NCBI GenBank assembly: GCA_965262425.1
Contig: OZ253536.1
Span: 620,001 to 684,000 of the forward strand
Origin: CAZOZZ01 sp965262425
GTDB taxonomy: Bacteria > Acidobacteriota > Terriglobia > 20CM-2-55-15
Length of the DNA stretch: 64,000 nt
Reading direction: 5' to 3'
Positions 32,955 to 42,266 of the stretch are shown in pieces; position 1 is the stretch's first letter; each line of letters opens with the position of its first letter. The translations under genes were made by a program, and so were the position numbers. The notes below the pieces were generated by a model, which did not search any database, was not told the DNA's origin, and was given only the letters and a program-made list of their open reading frames with translations.

Positions 32955-35507
32955 TCAAGGCTGCGGCCGGCTCGCGCCCTCTACCTGAGCCTGATACAGC
33001 TGACGTCCCCGCGCGAACGTCGCGATGACCTCCGCCTTATGCGCAGGGTCGTCCCAGCGATCCATCGCCCTGAGCTCCTCCAGCGTCTCGTCGATCCACC
33101 CGACGAAGAACGTGGCATCGGCCGCCGAGCGGATCGGTTCTCCGTCGGCCACCACGTAGACGGGATTGGTGTGCGCGAAGAGGTAGCTATCCATGACACC
33201 GTGTTGGGTCGGGCCGAGGACCCGGGCGGCGATCCAACCGCTCGACTCGACTGGGATCTCCAGCTCTGCCTCGATCGACCTCGATCCATTCGCCTCCACC
33301 GTGTGGATGACCTCACCGTTTCGGATGATATCCAATCGATCCATGGCGAAGATTGAACGCGCGGTGGCCGACACGGCCACGACATCTCCTCGCGACGCGG
33401 CGAGTTCCTCTCCCATCCCCTTGCCCGAAACGTCGAGCGATAGGATCGGTCCGCTGGTCACGAAGGCGCGGCCCTGTGTCATCGCTTCCGCCCACTCGTC
33501 GTAATCCAGCTCCTCTTGACCAGTGTAGACGTAGGACCGCGTCGTCCCGACCGCCGGGTGGCGCCAGATATCCGTCATGACGTCCGTACCGGCCGTGGCC
33601 GGGATCCTGGATCCGGTGTTCAGCAGCCGGTACCACATCTCCGCGGTCCCGAGCTCGTCGCTCCAGATACAGGCGACGTCGACGAAGTCCGCGACACCCA
33701 GGATCGCGTCCACGGGGAGCTCCCGCGCTCCGCCGGGACCGGCTGCGACCGGATCTCGGTGATTCAGTCCGAAGGGATGAACGTATCCGCCGATGCCACC
33801 CTGGTCGTGGACCTGTTCGAGCACCGAGGCGTTGGCCGGATACAGCGCTTGGTGCGCGGTGCCGATGGAGCCGATGTAGAAGGGCGTGATCAGCTCGACG
33901 AGGTTGAGCAACGAGAGATGCGCGAAGTAGCTCGGCCGGTACTCCTCGTTGTAGTAAACGAGGGTGCGCTCGTCCCCATCCGGATGGGGGTGGCCGAGGA
34001 AGTGCTCGAGGTCTTCGACCCGACTGTTGCCCCAGTAGTTGGCGATCATCCCGTTCGCCACGTTCAGGTCCTCGGCCTGAGCTTTGTTCCTGAGATCGAT
34101 CGGCTGGACGAAGTAGTGGCCACCGTAGTTGGGGTGGATGTGGTTGTCCCCGGAGTACCAGCCCTCGGCGGCCATGTCGATCCAGCGGCTCATGTCGACC
34201 TCAAGGGTCGTCCACTCGCCGGCACGTACATCGATCGTTCGCCGGACCGGCTCGTACTCGAAACCCCTCCACACCTCGATATCGGCAGTTCCCACGGGCA
34301 GCGTCACCGAGAAGCTGCCGTTTGTGTGGAAGTAGTAGTCCTCCGTGACGCTCACCACGCGCGGGTAGCTACCGTCGGGGAAGTAGCTGCGTCCGTCGGA
34401 GCCCTGCAGGTAGATGCGCGACGGGAGCAGCTCCCCGTCGCTCACTCGGACCCGAACGTACCCCGTCGGCTCCGACCAGGCGTAATCCTCGATCCGGACA
34501 GGCTGTGGTGCGCCGCCGCCTCTGCCGACTGTGTAGAGGCCGAAGCCCATATTCCCGTCGGCCGTGCGCTCCTGATCGGGCCTCCCTCCGTTGCGTGCGT
34601 AGGCGAGTCGCTCACCGTCGGGTGACCAGGTCGGGAAGTACTCGTCGCTTCTGGTGTGGGTCAGACGCACCGGTTGAATCCCCCGGGGCGTTTTTCGGCT
34701 CGGCACGAGGTATAGATCGTTGTTCCCTGACGCGTCGGTGATGTACGCGACCGCCCCGCCGTGGGGGGCAACGACTGGTGCCGCCTGATAGTTCGTCTCC
34801 ACGCGCAGCAAAAGCTCCGCCTTGGACGTCGCGGCGCTCCACCGCCAGAGCGAGCCCGAGCCCAACGCGGCCTCACCCCGCCTGGACACGAAAACCACAT
34901 CTCCGCCTTCGCCGATCCAGTCGCCATCCATGTTGTTCTGATCGTTCGCGACCACGGGTTCCGCGACGTCGCGCTCCACGTCGTAGGCCCACAGGTCGAA
35001 CGACCCGCTGCGTGCGGTCGTAAACAGAATGTGGGATCCATCCGGTGACCACCGGGGGCGCAGATCGAGGAAACGATCGGTCGTGATCCGGCCGGTCTCG
35101 CCGCTGTCCAGATCTATGACGTAGATATCGAAGTTCCGGTCGACGTCGGCCGCATAGGCCACTCGGCGTCCGTCGGGCGACCAACTCGGCTGAGAGTGGT
35201 ACCCCGGGCCGGTCGTCAGCTGCGAGGCGACTCCACCTTCCACGGGAACGCTCCAGATCCGTCCTTGATACGCAAAGGCGAGGGACGCACCGTCGGGCGA
35301 CCAGGCCGGGTACGTCGGCGACGCCGTCACCGGGGGTGGGAAGTAGCTCTCCATGTACATCTTACCTGCACCGCCGAAGCCACTCTCAGGGTAGCCGCCG
35401 CTGAAGGGGCCCGGATACCTGGACAAGTCCTGGGTCGACGCGGGGGAAGCGACCGCCAGCAGGCATGTGAGAAGGCCAATCCGTATCCGCTCTCGATTTA
35501 TTTTCAT
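32955..35507 (-). CDS. Secreted TolB-like propeller plus CehA/McbA-type metallohydrolase
   Basis: The 850-residue product has a signal peptide (residues 1-24) and WD40-like PD40 repeats with repeated WSPDG motifs over about residues 50-340. A linker leads to a PHP-superfamily CehA/McbA hydrolase domain with metal-binding GDNHIHPNYGGHYF and GGYVHPFGLNHRDP, and a C-terminal beta domain. Such enzymes hydrolyse esters or carbamates; here the substrate is unknown. The start is ATG 35507 with ribosome site AAGGGAGA. The upstream frame to 35759 is unlikely to be coding. The 3' end lies 75 bp from a 317-bp element. Confidence 0.85.
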   Translation of the reverse strand: MKINRERIRIGLLTCLLAVASPASTQDLSRYPGPFSGGYPESGFGGAGKMYMESYFPPPVTASPTYPAWSPDGASLAFAYQGRIWSVPVEGGVASQLTTGPGYHSQPSWSPDGRRVAYAADVDRNFDIYVIDLDSGETGRITTDRFLDLRPRWSPDGSHILFTTARSGSFDLWAYDVERDVAEPVVANDQNNMDGDWIGEGGDVVFVSRRGEAALGSGSLWRWSAATSKAELLLRVETNYQAAPVVAPHGGAVAYITDASGNNDLYLVPSRKTPRGIQPVRLTHTRSDEYFPTWSPDGERLAYARNGGRPDQERTADGNMGFGLYTVGRGGGAPQPVRIEDYAWSEPTGYVRVRVSDGELLPSRIYLQGSDGRSYFPDGSYPRVVSVTEDYYFHTNGSFSVTLPVGTADIEVWRGFEYEPVRRTIDVRAGEWTTLEVDMSRWIDMAAEGWYSGDNHIHPNYGGHYFVQPIDLRNKAQAEDLNVANGMIANYWGNSRVEDLEHFLGHPHPDGDERTLVYYNEEYRPSYFAHLSLLNLVELITPFYIGSIGTAHQALYPANASVLEQVHDQGGIGGYVHPFGLNHRDPVAAGPGGARELPVDAILGVADFVDVACIWSDELGTAEMWYRLLNTGSRIPATAGTDVMTDIWRHPAVGTTRSYVYTGQEELDYDEWAEAMTQGRAFVTSGPILSLDVSGKGMGEELAASRGDVVAVSATARSIFAMDRLDIIRNGEVIHTVEANGSRSIEAELEIPVESSGWIAARVLGPTQHGVMDSYLFAHTNPVYVVADGEPIRSAADATFFVGWIDETLEELRAMDRWDDPAHKAEVIATFARGRQLYQAQVEGASRPQP

Positions 35508-35826
35508 TCTCCCTTGATGCGCGTTCACCTCGACCACCTCGCTCGCGACTCCACCGACTGGCGGCAGCCACGCCGACCTCTTTGGGGGCATAGACGAGAT
35601 AAGAGGCCACATGTTGATGAAGGGTGAGTATGTGGCGATTCCGCGGCTCCAGCAAGGAGAATGCGGCCCGCGCGGCGAGTTGTAGAGCCAAGGAGTGGCG
35701 CGAGGTCGGAAGAGTTTTACTTCGGCTGCTGTTGCTGGCATATCTGCGATAGATGGCACATTCCCGGGCAGTTTCGTGCGTGCAAGTCTTCGGTTCCGAG
35801 AAACACCAATGGAGAAGCGTCGTCAT

Positions 35827-36465
35827 CTATGAGGCTTCGTCCATCTTCCGAGAACACCGGGTTCCTACCCCGCGACCCTGTATGCATTGGCCCGCAGGTG
35901 GCGCGATCAAATAGCGAGAAAACGGCCGGCGGGATATCAGGCGACGAAAACCAAACGGCGATGACGACAGGTTCACATCAGCCCCATCTCCTGCGAACGC
36001 CTTCGCCAGTCCGAAGTCCAGCACCTTGATCTTGCCGTCAGGCGTTACCTTGATGTTGGCGGGCTTGAGGTCGCGGTGAATGACACCTTTCTCGTGGGCG
36101 GCTTCGAGTGCTTCGGCGATCTGGAGTGCGAGCTTGAGGGATTCTTCAACGGGGATGGCACCACGTTTCAACCGCTCCGCTAATCTGTCGCCTTCCACCA
36201 ATTCAAGGACCAGGAATCGAGTGCCGTTGTCTTCCTCGAAGCCGTGGATGGTCGCTATATTCGGGTGATTCAGAGAAGCGAGTAATTTGGCTTCACGCTC
36301 AAACCGTGCCAGGCGTTCTTCGTCTTTGGAGAACTGTTCAGGGAGAGTTTTGATGGCGACCTCGCGCCCGAGTTTGGAGTCTCGCGCACGCCAGACTTCG
36401 CCCATACCACCCTTGCCGAGCGGGGAGAGGATCTCGTAATGGCCAAGCTGCGTGCCAGGTTGCAT
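35827..36465 (-). pseudogene. Ser/Thr protein kinase, only the N-terminal lobe and catalytic loop remain
   Basis: From ATG 36465 the frame encodes HYEILSPLGKGGMGEVWRARD (glycine loop), VAIKTLPEQF (ATP-anchoring Lys), VIHRDLKPANI (catalytic loop) and VLDFGLAKAF (DFG), about 165 residues of a Hanks-type kinase. It then breaks into unrelated sequence at AFAGDGADVNLS. The activation segment, the C-lobe and the TolB-like domain typical of these proteins are missing. It is an inactive relic. Confidence 0.85.
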
Positions 36466-36571
36466 CGTGTAGTGTCTCTTGGGGCGATCCGTGAAAAACT
36501 CCGTAGATGATACGAAAGGCGGGAGTTGGGGTCAATTCAAACAATCACTCGGTTGGTAAACCGCTAGTGTT

Positions 36572-36640
36572 GATCGGAATTGCCCGGCGTCGACCCGGTT
36601 GCAGGATCGGGAGAAAACCCACGGACCGGGCAATTCCGAT
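36572..36640. repeat. 69-bp perfect 15-bp inverted repeat with 39-nt loop
   Basis: ATCGGAATTGCCCGG at 36572-36586 is repeated in exact inverse at 36626-36640. It would form a strong hairpin between two kinase relics. It may be a REP-like unit or a tiny mobile element. No second copy was noticed in the window. Confidence 0.5.
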
Positions 36641-36739
36641 AACGAAGTTTGAAGGAAGGGGCCGGAATCAGGCAGGCATGGTGGGGCTATGGAGAAGGTT
36701 TGCCGAGATAGAAGAGGTCGGTCCGCGAGGCGGAAGGGC

Positions 36740-37020
36740 CTTATGGTACCGGCACGCGTTCCTGTAACAGAAGTTCAGGACGATGTTGATTTGGCTGACC
36801 TGACCGTCATCACCGACTTGGGTCATCAAGAAATTGGTTCCTACTGGGGTCCAGATGATAAAGCCAGGAAGGAATCGGAAGTTGAAACAGACTTTCCAGT
36901 TCACTACGTTTGAAGTCCGGTTCGGCATCAATTGTGGTAACGAAGACTCGGGAACTGTCGCCGCTGCCCTGATAGTACAAGCTCTGCCCGCCTGGAGACC
37001 ATGACGGGAGCCGGCCCCCA
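36740..37020 (-). pseudogene. Kinase/TolB C-terminal relic (2 of 5 tails)
   Basis: On the minus strand one frame reads SWSPGGQSLYYQGSGDSSRVF and DFKRSELESLFQLPIP. A shifted frame gives INIVLNF, and a third gives ERVPVP-stop. These are the last propeller blade and terminal tail of a TolB-linked Ser/Thr kinase, broken by small indels. It lies upstream of the N-terminal relic at 36465, so two different kinase genes have been joined tail to head. Confidence 0.6.
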
Positions 37021-37064
37021 GCCGCCGTCTATACCTGAATCGCGATGCCTCCAGGTCGACGCAT

Positions 37065-38147
37065 TCATCCTCGCTCAAGCCTAATGCCCGCAAGCGATAG
37101 AACGCTGGCGCCACGCTGGAAAGCTTCCGCGGGCAGCGCCAACGCCTGTTGGAGGCGGTAGTTTCGTTCAAAGAGGTTTGTTTCTGACAGCAACGATAGA
37201 AGTTGCGCGGGCCTCAATCGATTCCAGGAAACGAGAGCATTTGAAGGAAACGGAGTGTCACTGGCGTAGATTGTTCGTTGGAGAACTTCGGCCGTGCCCG
37301 TCAGAAGAGGCAGATTTCGCCACCGAAACTTGTCGCCAAGTACGGCCGTGTCACAGTACAGATTCGGAAACCGCCGAACAAGTAAGACCAACTGTGGGAA
37401 AAACTCTTCCTTGTCGAAAAACGCGCTCATACCGGAATGAGCCGCGACAACAGTGCATCCTTCCTCCAGCGCAACTACGAGTCGTTGCGGTTGTGAGTAT
37501 TCATGACCGACGATCTCTGCGGAGTGCTCCGTGCCTGTATGCACCATAACGATGACTCCGAGACGCGCGCAGTTGCGATAGAAAGGGCGGAAGCGGGATT
37601 CGCCCGGATCAACGTTTTGAATGGGTGGATGTATCTTCAGGATCCTGACTCCTTGTTCAGCCCATCTTTCCAACTCGTCGATCGCATCTCGTCTCTTTGG
37701 GTTGATTGAAATGCAAGGAATGAACAGCTCGGGAAACCGCGACACTACATGGAGCAAATAGTCATTGGGTACAAACAATGACGTGTTTTGGAAATCCGGA
37801 TTTCCCGCATCATCGTATCGGCTATCCTGAGCGACAAGTACTGCCTTGTTCACTGATGAGCCGCGTAATTGCTCGACGATTGTCTGCAAGTAGTCCTCAT
37901 CAAGCCGGCCGTTTTCTGAAAGCCGAAGCAAGCGAAGAAAAAACGGATAGGTGATGTGCTGTTTTTGCTTCGGAGAGAGAAAGCATCCGGTGCCACCGTC
38001 ACCCACACCGAACAAATGTACATGGAAGTCGATCACAGGCGGTGCCGGGGTGGTCGCACCCGAATCCTGCTCTCGAACCGGAGCTCGGGCACATCCGGCA
38101 ACAGCACCCAAAGTGGAATAGAAAAACTGGCGCCGTGTCAGTTTCAC
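37065..38147 (-). CDS. Exported amidohydrolase-2 family protein
   Basis: The 360-residue product begins MKLTRRQFFYSTLGAVAGC, a twin-arginine-like signal with a possible lipobox (AVAGC). The TIM-barrel metal site is visible: IDFHVHLFG (H-x-H), then ILKIHPP, VMVHTG, VAAHSG and YASDTPFP (terminal Asp). It belongs to the ACMSD-like amidohydrolases, which act as decarboxylases or hydrolases; the substrate is unknown. The start is GTG 38147, overlapping the stop of the upstream membrane-protein gene as GTGA, so the two are co-translated. Confidence 0.82.
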   Translation of the reverse strand: MKLTRRQFFYSTLGAVAGCARAPVREQDSGATTPAPPVIDFHVHLFGVGDGGTGCFLSPKQKQHITYPFFLRLLRLSENGRLDEDYLQTIVEQLRGSSVNKAVLVAQDSRYDDAGNPDFQNTSLFVPNDYLLHVVSRFPELFIPCISINPKRRDAIDELERWAEQGVRILKIHPPIQNVDPGESRFRPFYRNCARLGVIVMVHTGTEHSAEIVGHEYSQPQRLVVALEEGCTVVAAHSGMSAFFDKEEFFPQLVLLVRRFPNLYCDTAVLGDKFRWRNLPLLTGTAEVLQRTIYASDTPFPSNALVSWNRLRPAQLLSLLSETNLFERNYRLQQALALPAEAFQRGASVLSLAGIRLERG

Positions 38148-38488
38148 GATTGCCTCGAGCCGCTAAAGAATCGAACTACGGCGTGGAAAACAATCGCTTG
38201 AGTTGCGAGCGAAAGGATCGCAAGAGAGACCGCGAACGCGGCAAGGGGCGGCGTGCCCATTCCTGGTATCCTGCCCCAAACCCCAGCCAGCGCGAGTAGG
38301 CTGAGTGTCGTCGGCAACCCAAAACTACACAGCCAGAGGCCGCTGAGAATAAAGATCCAGGATGGCCCTCCAAAATCTGCCAACACCAGGACAAAGACCG
38401 TAACGGCCAAGCTAATCAGCCAACTTCCGCTGATCCAGATCTTTGGGTAACGAACAAGCGTGAACTGCATAAACTTTGGCAACTGCAT
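38144..38488 (-). CDS. Small membrane protein, operon partner of the amidohydrolase
   Basis: This 114-residue protein has three predicted membrane segments (SGSWLISLAVTVFVLVLADF, IFILSGLWLCSFGLPTTLSL and LAAFAVSLAILSLATQAIVF). No family is recognised. Its stop overlaps the amidohydrolase start (GTGA), implying a linked role at the membrane. Confidence 0.65.
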   Translation of the reverse strand: MQLPKFMQFTLVRYPKIWISGSWLISLAVTVFVLVLADFGGPSWIFILSGLWLCSFGLPTTLSLLALAGVWGRIPGMGTPPLAAFAVSLAILSLATQAIVFHAVVRFFSGSRQS

Positions 38489-38806
38489 AATGGGTTTTTC
38501 AAGAGCCTTTCTCTAACTCCACGTCCTCTGTGGGGCTTGGTTGACATCGTGGAGATCACTTTAGCGCCGCCGTACGCGGATGCAAGGAAGGACTATTACA
38601 CTTTTTGAACTGTCACATTCAGCGTCACGATAGGTAGGAGGAGGGATTGGGGTCAACGAACTGTCACTTAGCTCTGCTACCGTCTACCGTATATCTGCCG
38701 AGCGTCGGGCCGATTCGATAGTCGAAATTCCACATGTACGTGATGGCGACTTCCCAGGCATCTGGATTCTTGAGACGCGCTGGTTTGCTGGGGGGCAGGG
38801 GGTTGC
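38489..38806. other. Intergenic stretch with a GGATTGGGGTCAA motif
   Basis: No gene is seen. GGGATTGGGGTCAA near 38644 resembles GGGAGTTGGGGTCAA at 32895 and 36512. These may be remnants of a REP-like or IS end, but the similarity is short. Confidence 0.3.
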
Positions 38807-39961
38807 TAGTGTAGTCCGTCACAGTTAATGTAACTTATTCAGCTTTCCTACGTCTGAGTATATATGAGGAGAGCACCGACGATTAAATTGGACATTCCTG
38901 TGCGGAAGGAACTGGAGCGACTGAGCCGAAGCCGCAGTGTGGCGGTCCGGTTGGCGGAACGATCTCGAATTGTCTTGCTGGCCGCCGGGGGTCTGGACAA
39001 TCAGGAGATCGCTGCCAAGTTGGACATCACTCGTCAAAAGGCCGGACGTTGGCGCGATCGTTTCGTTGAAGATGGCCTCGGGGGAATCGAAAAGGACGCT
39101 TCCCGCAGTGGACGGATTCCCTCGATCGGCCGCCGGAAGCGGGCCCGGATCGTGAAGAAGACGGTCGAAGGGAAGCCTCCGAACGCCACGCACTGGAGCC
39201 GGTCCTTGATGGCCAGGGCAACCGGCGTCAGCGAGTCCACGGTAGGGAGAATCTGGCGGGCTCATGGCTTGAAGCCTCATCTGGCACGCACCTTCAAACT
39301 TTCCAACGACAAACAATTTGTCGAGAAGTTGGAGAATGTGGTCGGTTTGTATCTGAACCCTCCGGAAAACGCCATTGTTTTGTCCTGCGATGAGAAGAGC
39401 CAGATGCAGGCCCTGGACCGCACGCAACCCGGGTTACCTCTGAAGAAGGGGCGGTGCGGCACCCTCACCCACGACTACAAACGCAACGGGACGACCACGA
39501 TGTTCGCCGCGCTCAATACGCTGGACGGCTCGATTATCGGGACCTGTATGCCGAAGCATCGTCATCAGGAATGGATCCGGTTTCTCAATCAGATCAAACG
39601 TTCCGTGCCGAAAGACAAACAGATCCATATCATTTGCGACAACTACGCCACGCACAAACATCAGAAAGTCGTCAACTGGTTGAAGCGCAACACGCGCTTT
39701 CATGTGCACTTCACACCGACCAGTGCATCCTGGCTGAACATGGTCGAACGCTTCTTCCGGGATCTTTCCGAACAACGGCTTCGGCGCGGGGTTTTCTATT
39801 CGGTTCCTGAGCTAATCCAGGCCGTGGAGGAATATGTCGGGGGTCACAATCAGAACCCGAAGCCCTTCATTTGGACCGCAACGGCTTCCGATATTCTTGA
39901 AAAAGTTCAACGTGCCCGAAAGAAGCTCGATAAGTTACAGTCTGTTTGACGGGGACCACTA
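38807..39961 (+). mobile_element. IS630-family element, copy B (intact, 1155 bp)
   Basis: The element is bounded by TA at 38807 and 39960, with the ends TAGTGTAGTCCGTCA and TGACGGGGACCACTA. It is nearly identical to copy A apart from a few substitutions, and it carries no insertion. Confidence 0.92.
38864..39949 (+). CDS. IS630-family transposase (intact)
   Basis: This 361-residue DDE transposase starts at ATG 38864 (MRRAPTIKLDIPVRKELERL). An N-terminal paired HTH region precedes the catalytic domain with acidic residues in SCDEKSQ, ICDNYATHK and NMVERFFRDL. One residue (Asn for Asp in the EKLENVVGLY stretch) distinguishes it from copy A. It is probably the active source of IS630-type movement here. 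Confidence 0.92.
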   Translation: MRRAPTIKLDIPVRKELERLSRSRSVAVRLAERSRIVLLAAGGLDNQEIAAKLDITRQKAGRWRDRFVEDGLGGIEKDASRSGRIPSIGRRKRARIVKKTVEGKPPNATHWSRSLMARATGVSESTVGRIWRAHGLKPHLARTFKLSNDKQFVEKLENVVGLYLNPPENAIVLSCDEKSQMQALDRTQPGLPLKKGRCGTLTHDYKRNGTTTMFAALNTLDGSIIGTCMPKHRHQEWIRFLNQIKRSVPKDKQIHIICDNYATHKHQKVVNWLKRNTRFHVHFTPTSASWLNMVERFFRDLSEQRLRRGVFYSVPELIQAVEEYVGGHNQNPKPFIWTATASDILEKVQRARKKLDKLQSV

Positions 39962-40219
39962 GGGATCCGGCACCCGTTGCTTCAGTTCTTCAAACCAGTT
40001 GAGAATCTCCGCGTATGAAGGTTGGAAAGCCTTCAGTATCGCGTTCGCTGCGTTGCAGCGGATAAGCAGGGTCCGACGTCTATGGAGGTGCGGACAGTGT
40101 CGTCGTATGGGCGTTATGTCAACCCGCGCGCGGGCCGCAGGCCGTCGGGCGAAGAACCTGACGTTACGATCGGATTCACCGTTGATGATCTGAAGCAGTA
40201 ACTTCTCAGATTTTTCCAA
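39962..40219 (-). pseudogene. Kinase C-terminal tail relic (3 of 5)
   Basis: The minus-strand frame ends AEILNWFEELKQRVPDP, the terminal tail of TolB-linked kinases. The 65 residues before it have no recognisable similarity. The stop codon directly abuts the IS630 copy B border. Confidence 0.5.
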
Positions 40220-40346
40220 ACGAGCTTGTTCTGGTGGGATTCAGCTTTCCCTGCCACTCCGCTGATTGGGACAGGCTCGATGCTTCGTTACAGCAGACCT
40301 CCTCCTAAAATTCGGTAACCGCACCTACACCCGTTGAAGGCTGGTG
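40220..40346. other. Short gap before the ankyrin gene end
   Basis: Nothing was recognised in this short stretch. Confidence 0.2.
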
Positions 40347-42266
40347 CTATTTGGGAGGTGGCAGCGTTATGATCGCTCCCTCGAACGGCGGTACGCCGGC
40401 GCCCGCGCACCAGGCTCCGGTGCCCCGGAAGTGGGTGTCGATACACTTGAACTCGGCGCCGAGGCCCAACAGCAACTCCACGGTCTCGGGGAACGGCGAA
40501 CGCTTGTGGAATCCGGCTCCGCCGCCGCGGGCCATGTCGACCGTCGACTGGCCAAGCCTGCTGATTGCGTGCAAATCGGCGCCCTTCGACAGCAGATACT
40601 CGATGAGCTCGTGGTCGCCCCTGGCCGCCGCATAGTGAAGCGGCGTGTAGCCCCACGAATTGGGCACGCGGACGTCGGCGCCATGCTCCTCGACCAGGTA
40701 CTTCACCGTATTGAAGAAGTTGTTCGGAATCTGCCGCATGTCGACGGCGACGAACCCGAGCCAACCGCCCCCCGCTGCGGCGTGTATGGGATACATGTTG
40801 GCCGTGCCCTTGGGAAACGGCGGCAGCCCGGAATCATCCGAGCCTCGCCCGTCCTCCTGCCGTGAGCCCCTCATGCCTACCTCGTCCCACCGGGTCGGAG
40901 TGCTCGGGTCGGCACCGTAGTCCGCCAGCAACTTCATCGCCTCGAGGTCCAGCGCGAAGGCGGCCCGCCAGAACGGGGTGGCGCCGTTTACATCGAGCCC
41001 GACGCGCCCCACGGTGAATTCCCAGTACCACAAATGCCGTGAGATCGCCACGTTTGGATCGGCGCCGGCCTCGAGTAGCGCCGTCAGTACGTCCATGTAT
41101 GTGCTCTGCTGGTACTCATGAGCCCTGGGCTGCGGGTAGCTGGTAAAGTTTGCCCACTGGGTCTGCAATAGACCAAAGAGCGGTGCGACCCGGTCGGTGC
41201 TGGTGGCCAGGTTCGGATCCGCGCCGCGCTCGATCAGCACCAATGCGAGGTCGAAGTGACCGTTCTGCACGGCGCTCACGAGGGGACTGCTTCCGTCGCC
41301 GCTGACCTGGTCGATGTCGGCTCCACCTTCCAGAAGAGCTTCCGCCACGTCGATATGGCCTTCGCGGGCCGCGTGCAGCAACGCTGTCATCCCGCCCGTC
41401 TTCCCGACCAGCGTCTCAAACCAGGGACGTGTCAGGTACTCAACCTCGGTCCCCCTGTAGAGCCGGGTGTTGGCCAGATCGTCCGGATGGAAGTTCATGA
41501 GCAAGTTCGCGATCGCCTCATCCGAGCGCAGGAAGTCGCGCTGGACGGCGATGGTCGCCTGAGACTGGGTCGGGGTCAAGGCCGGGCCGATTCCCTCGGG
41601 CGAGTCCCCCCCGATCTCTTTTTGCGCCTCCCGAAAGCGCGCCTGCGCTTCCTGGTCGATGACCATTCGCTTCAGGACATCGACGACCTCCGTGCTGATC
41701 GCGGTGTCGGCGCTGTGGCCCAGGAGCTCCCGAACCGCCCCCGTGCGGCCAAACGACGACGCGAACATCAACGGTGTCTGCCCAGCCGAAGCCTCCAACG
41801 CGTTCAGACTCGCGCCGTGCTCGATCAGTACCCGAACCGTGCTCTCCCCTTCGAACGCTTTCGCGGCGAGGTGGAGCGGCGTCACACCACTGGCCGTCGT
41901 CACCGCGTCCGGGTCGGCGCCGGCCTCGATGAGCGCGTCAACCAGAAAGGCCTCCGCGGCACCGCTGGCGAGGTGAATCGGCATGTAGCCGCCAATCCTC
42001 GTCGTCGCCAACACCTGGGCTCCCGCATCGATCAGGAGCCTGGCGATCTCGAGGTTCCCGGCCTGGGAGGCCAGATGCAGCGCCGTCATCCCGTCCCCCC
42101 GGGCCACGTTTGGATCCGTACCGTCGGCGAGAAGCGACCGTACGGCCGCCACGTCACTCCGCTTCGTGGCATCCAGAAGCGCCACGTCGGCCGCCGCAAC
42201 TGTCGCAGCCATCAGCGCAATTGCGAGGACCGCAGCAGTCAGGCACGTGCCTGTTCTTGAAGTCAC
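40347..42266 (-). CDS. Secreted ankyrin-repeat protein
   Basis: The product of about 639 residues has a signal peptide (residues 1-26, ending ATVAAA) and ankyrin repeats across most of its length, such as DGMTALHLASQAGNLEIARLL, ASGVTPLHLAAKAF, GMTALLHAAREGHIDVAEALL and WGYTPLHYAAARGDHELIEYLL. Long inserts separate repeat blocks. In Acidobacteria such proteins often follow DUF1592 and DUF1552 genes, and here the start GTG 42266 overlaps the stop of the DUF1552 gene (GTGA). Its function in that putative surface complex is unknown. Confidence 0.85.
   Translation of the reverse strand: MTSRTGTCLTAAVLAIALMAATVAAADVALLDATKRSDVAAVRSLLADGTDPNVARGDGMTALHLASQAGNLEIARLLIDAGAQVLATTRIGGYMPIHLASGAAEAFLVDALIEAGADPDAVTTASGVTPLHLAAKAFEGESTVRVLIEHGASLNALEASAGQTPLMFASSFGRTGAVRELLGHSADTAISTEVVDVLKRMVIDQEAQARFREAQKEIGGDSPEGIGPALTPTQSQATIAVQRDFLRSDEAIANLLMNFHPDDLANTRLYRGTEVEYLTRPWFETLVGKTGGMTALLHAAREGHIDVAEALLEGGADIDQVSGDGSSPLVSAVQNGHFDLALVLIERGADPNLATSTDRVAPLFGLLQTQWANFTSYPQPRAHEYQQSTYMDVLTALLEAGADPNVAISRHLWYWEFTVGRVGLDVNGATPFWRAAFALDLEAMKLLADYGADPSTPTRWDEVGMRGSRQEDGRGSDDSGLPPFPKGTANMYPIHAAAGGGWLGFVAVDMRQIPNNFFNTVKYLVEEHGADVRVPNSWGYTPLHYAAARGDHELIEYLLSKGADLHAISRLGQSTVDMARGGGAGFHKRSPFPETVELLLGLGAEFKCIDTHFRGTGAWCAGAGVPPFEGAIITLPPPK

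Noticed and set aside
32893..38657. GG(A/G)(A/G)TTGGGGTCAA at three places as a mobile-element family
   Set aside because: Only about 12-15 bp are shared, with no paired ends or fixed spacing, so a family cannot be supported from this window.
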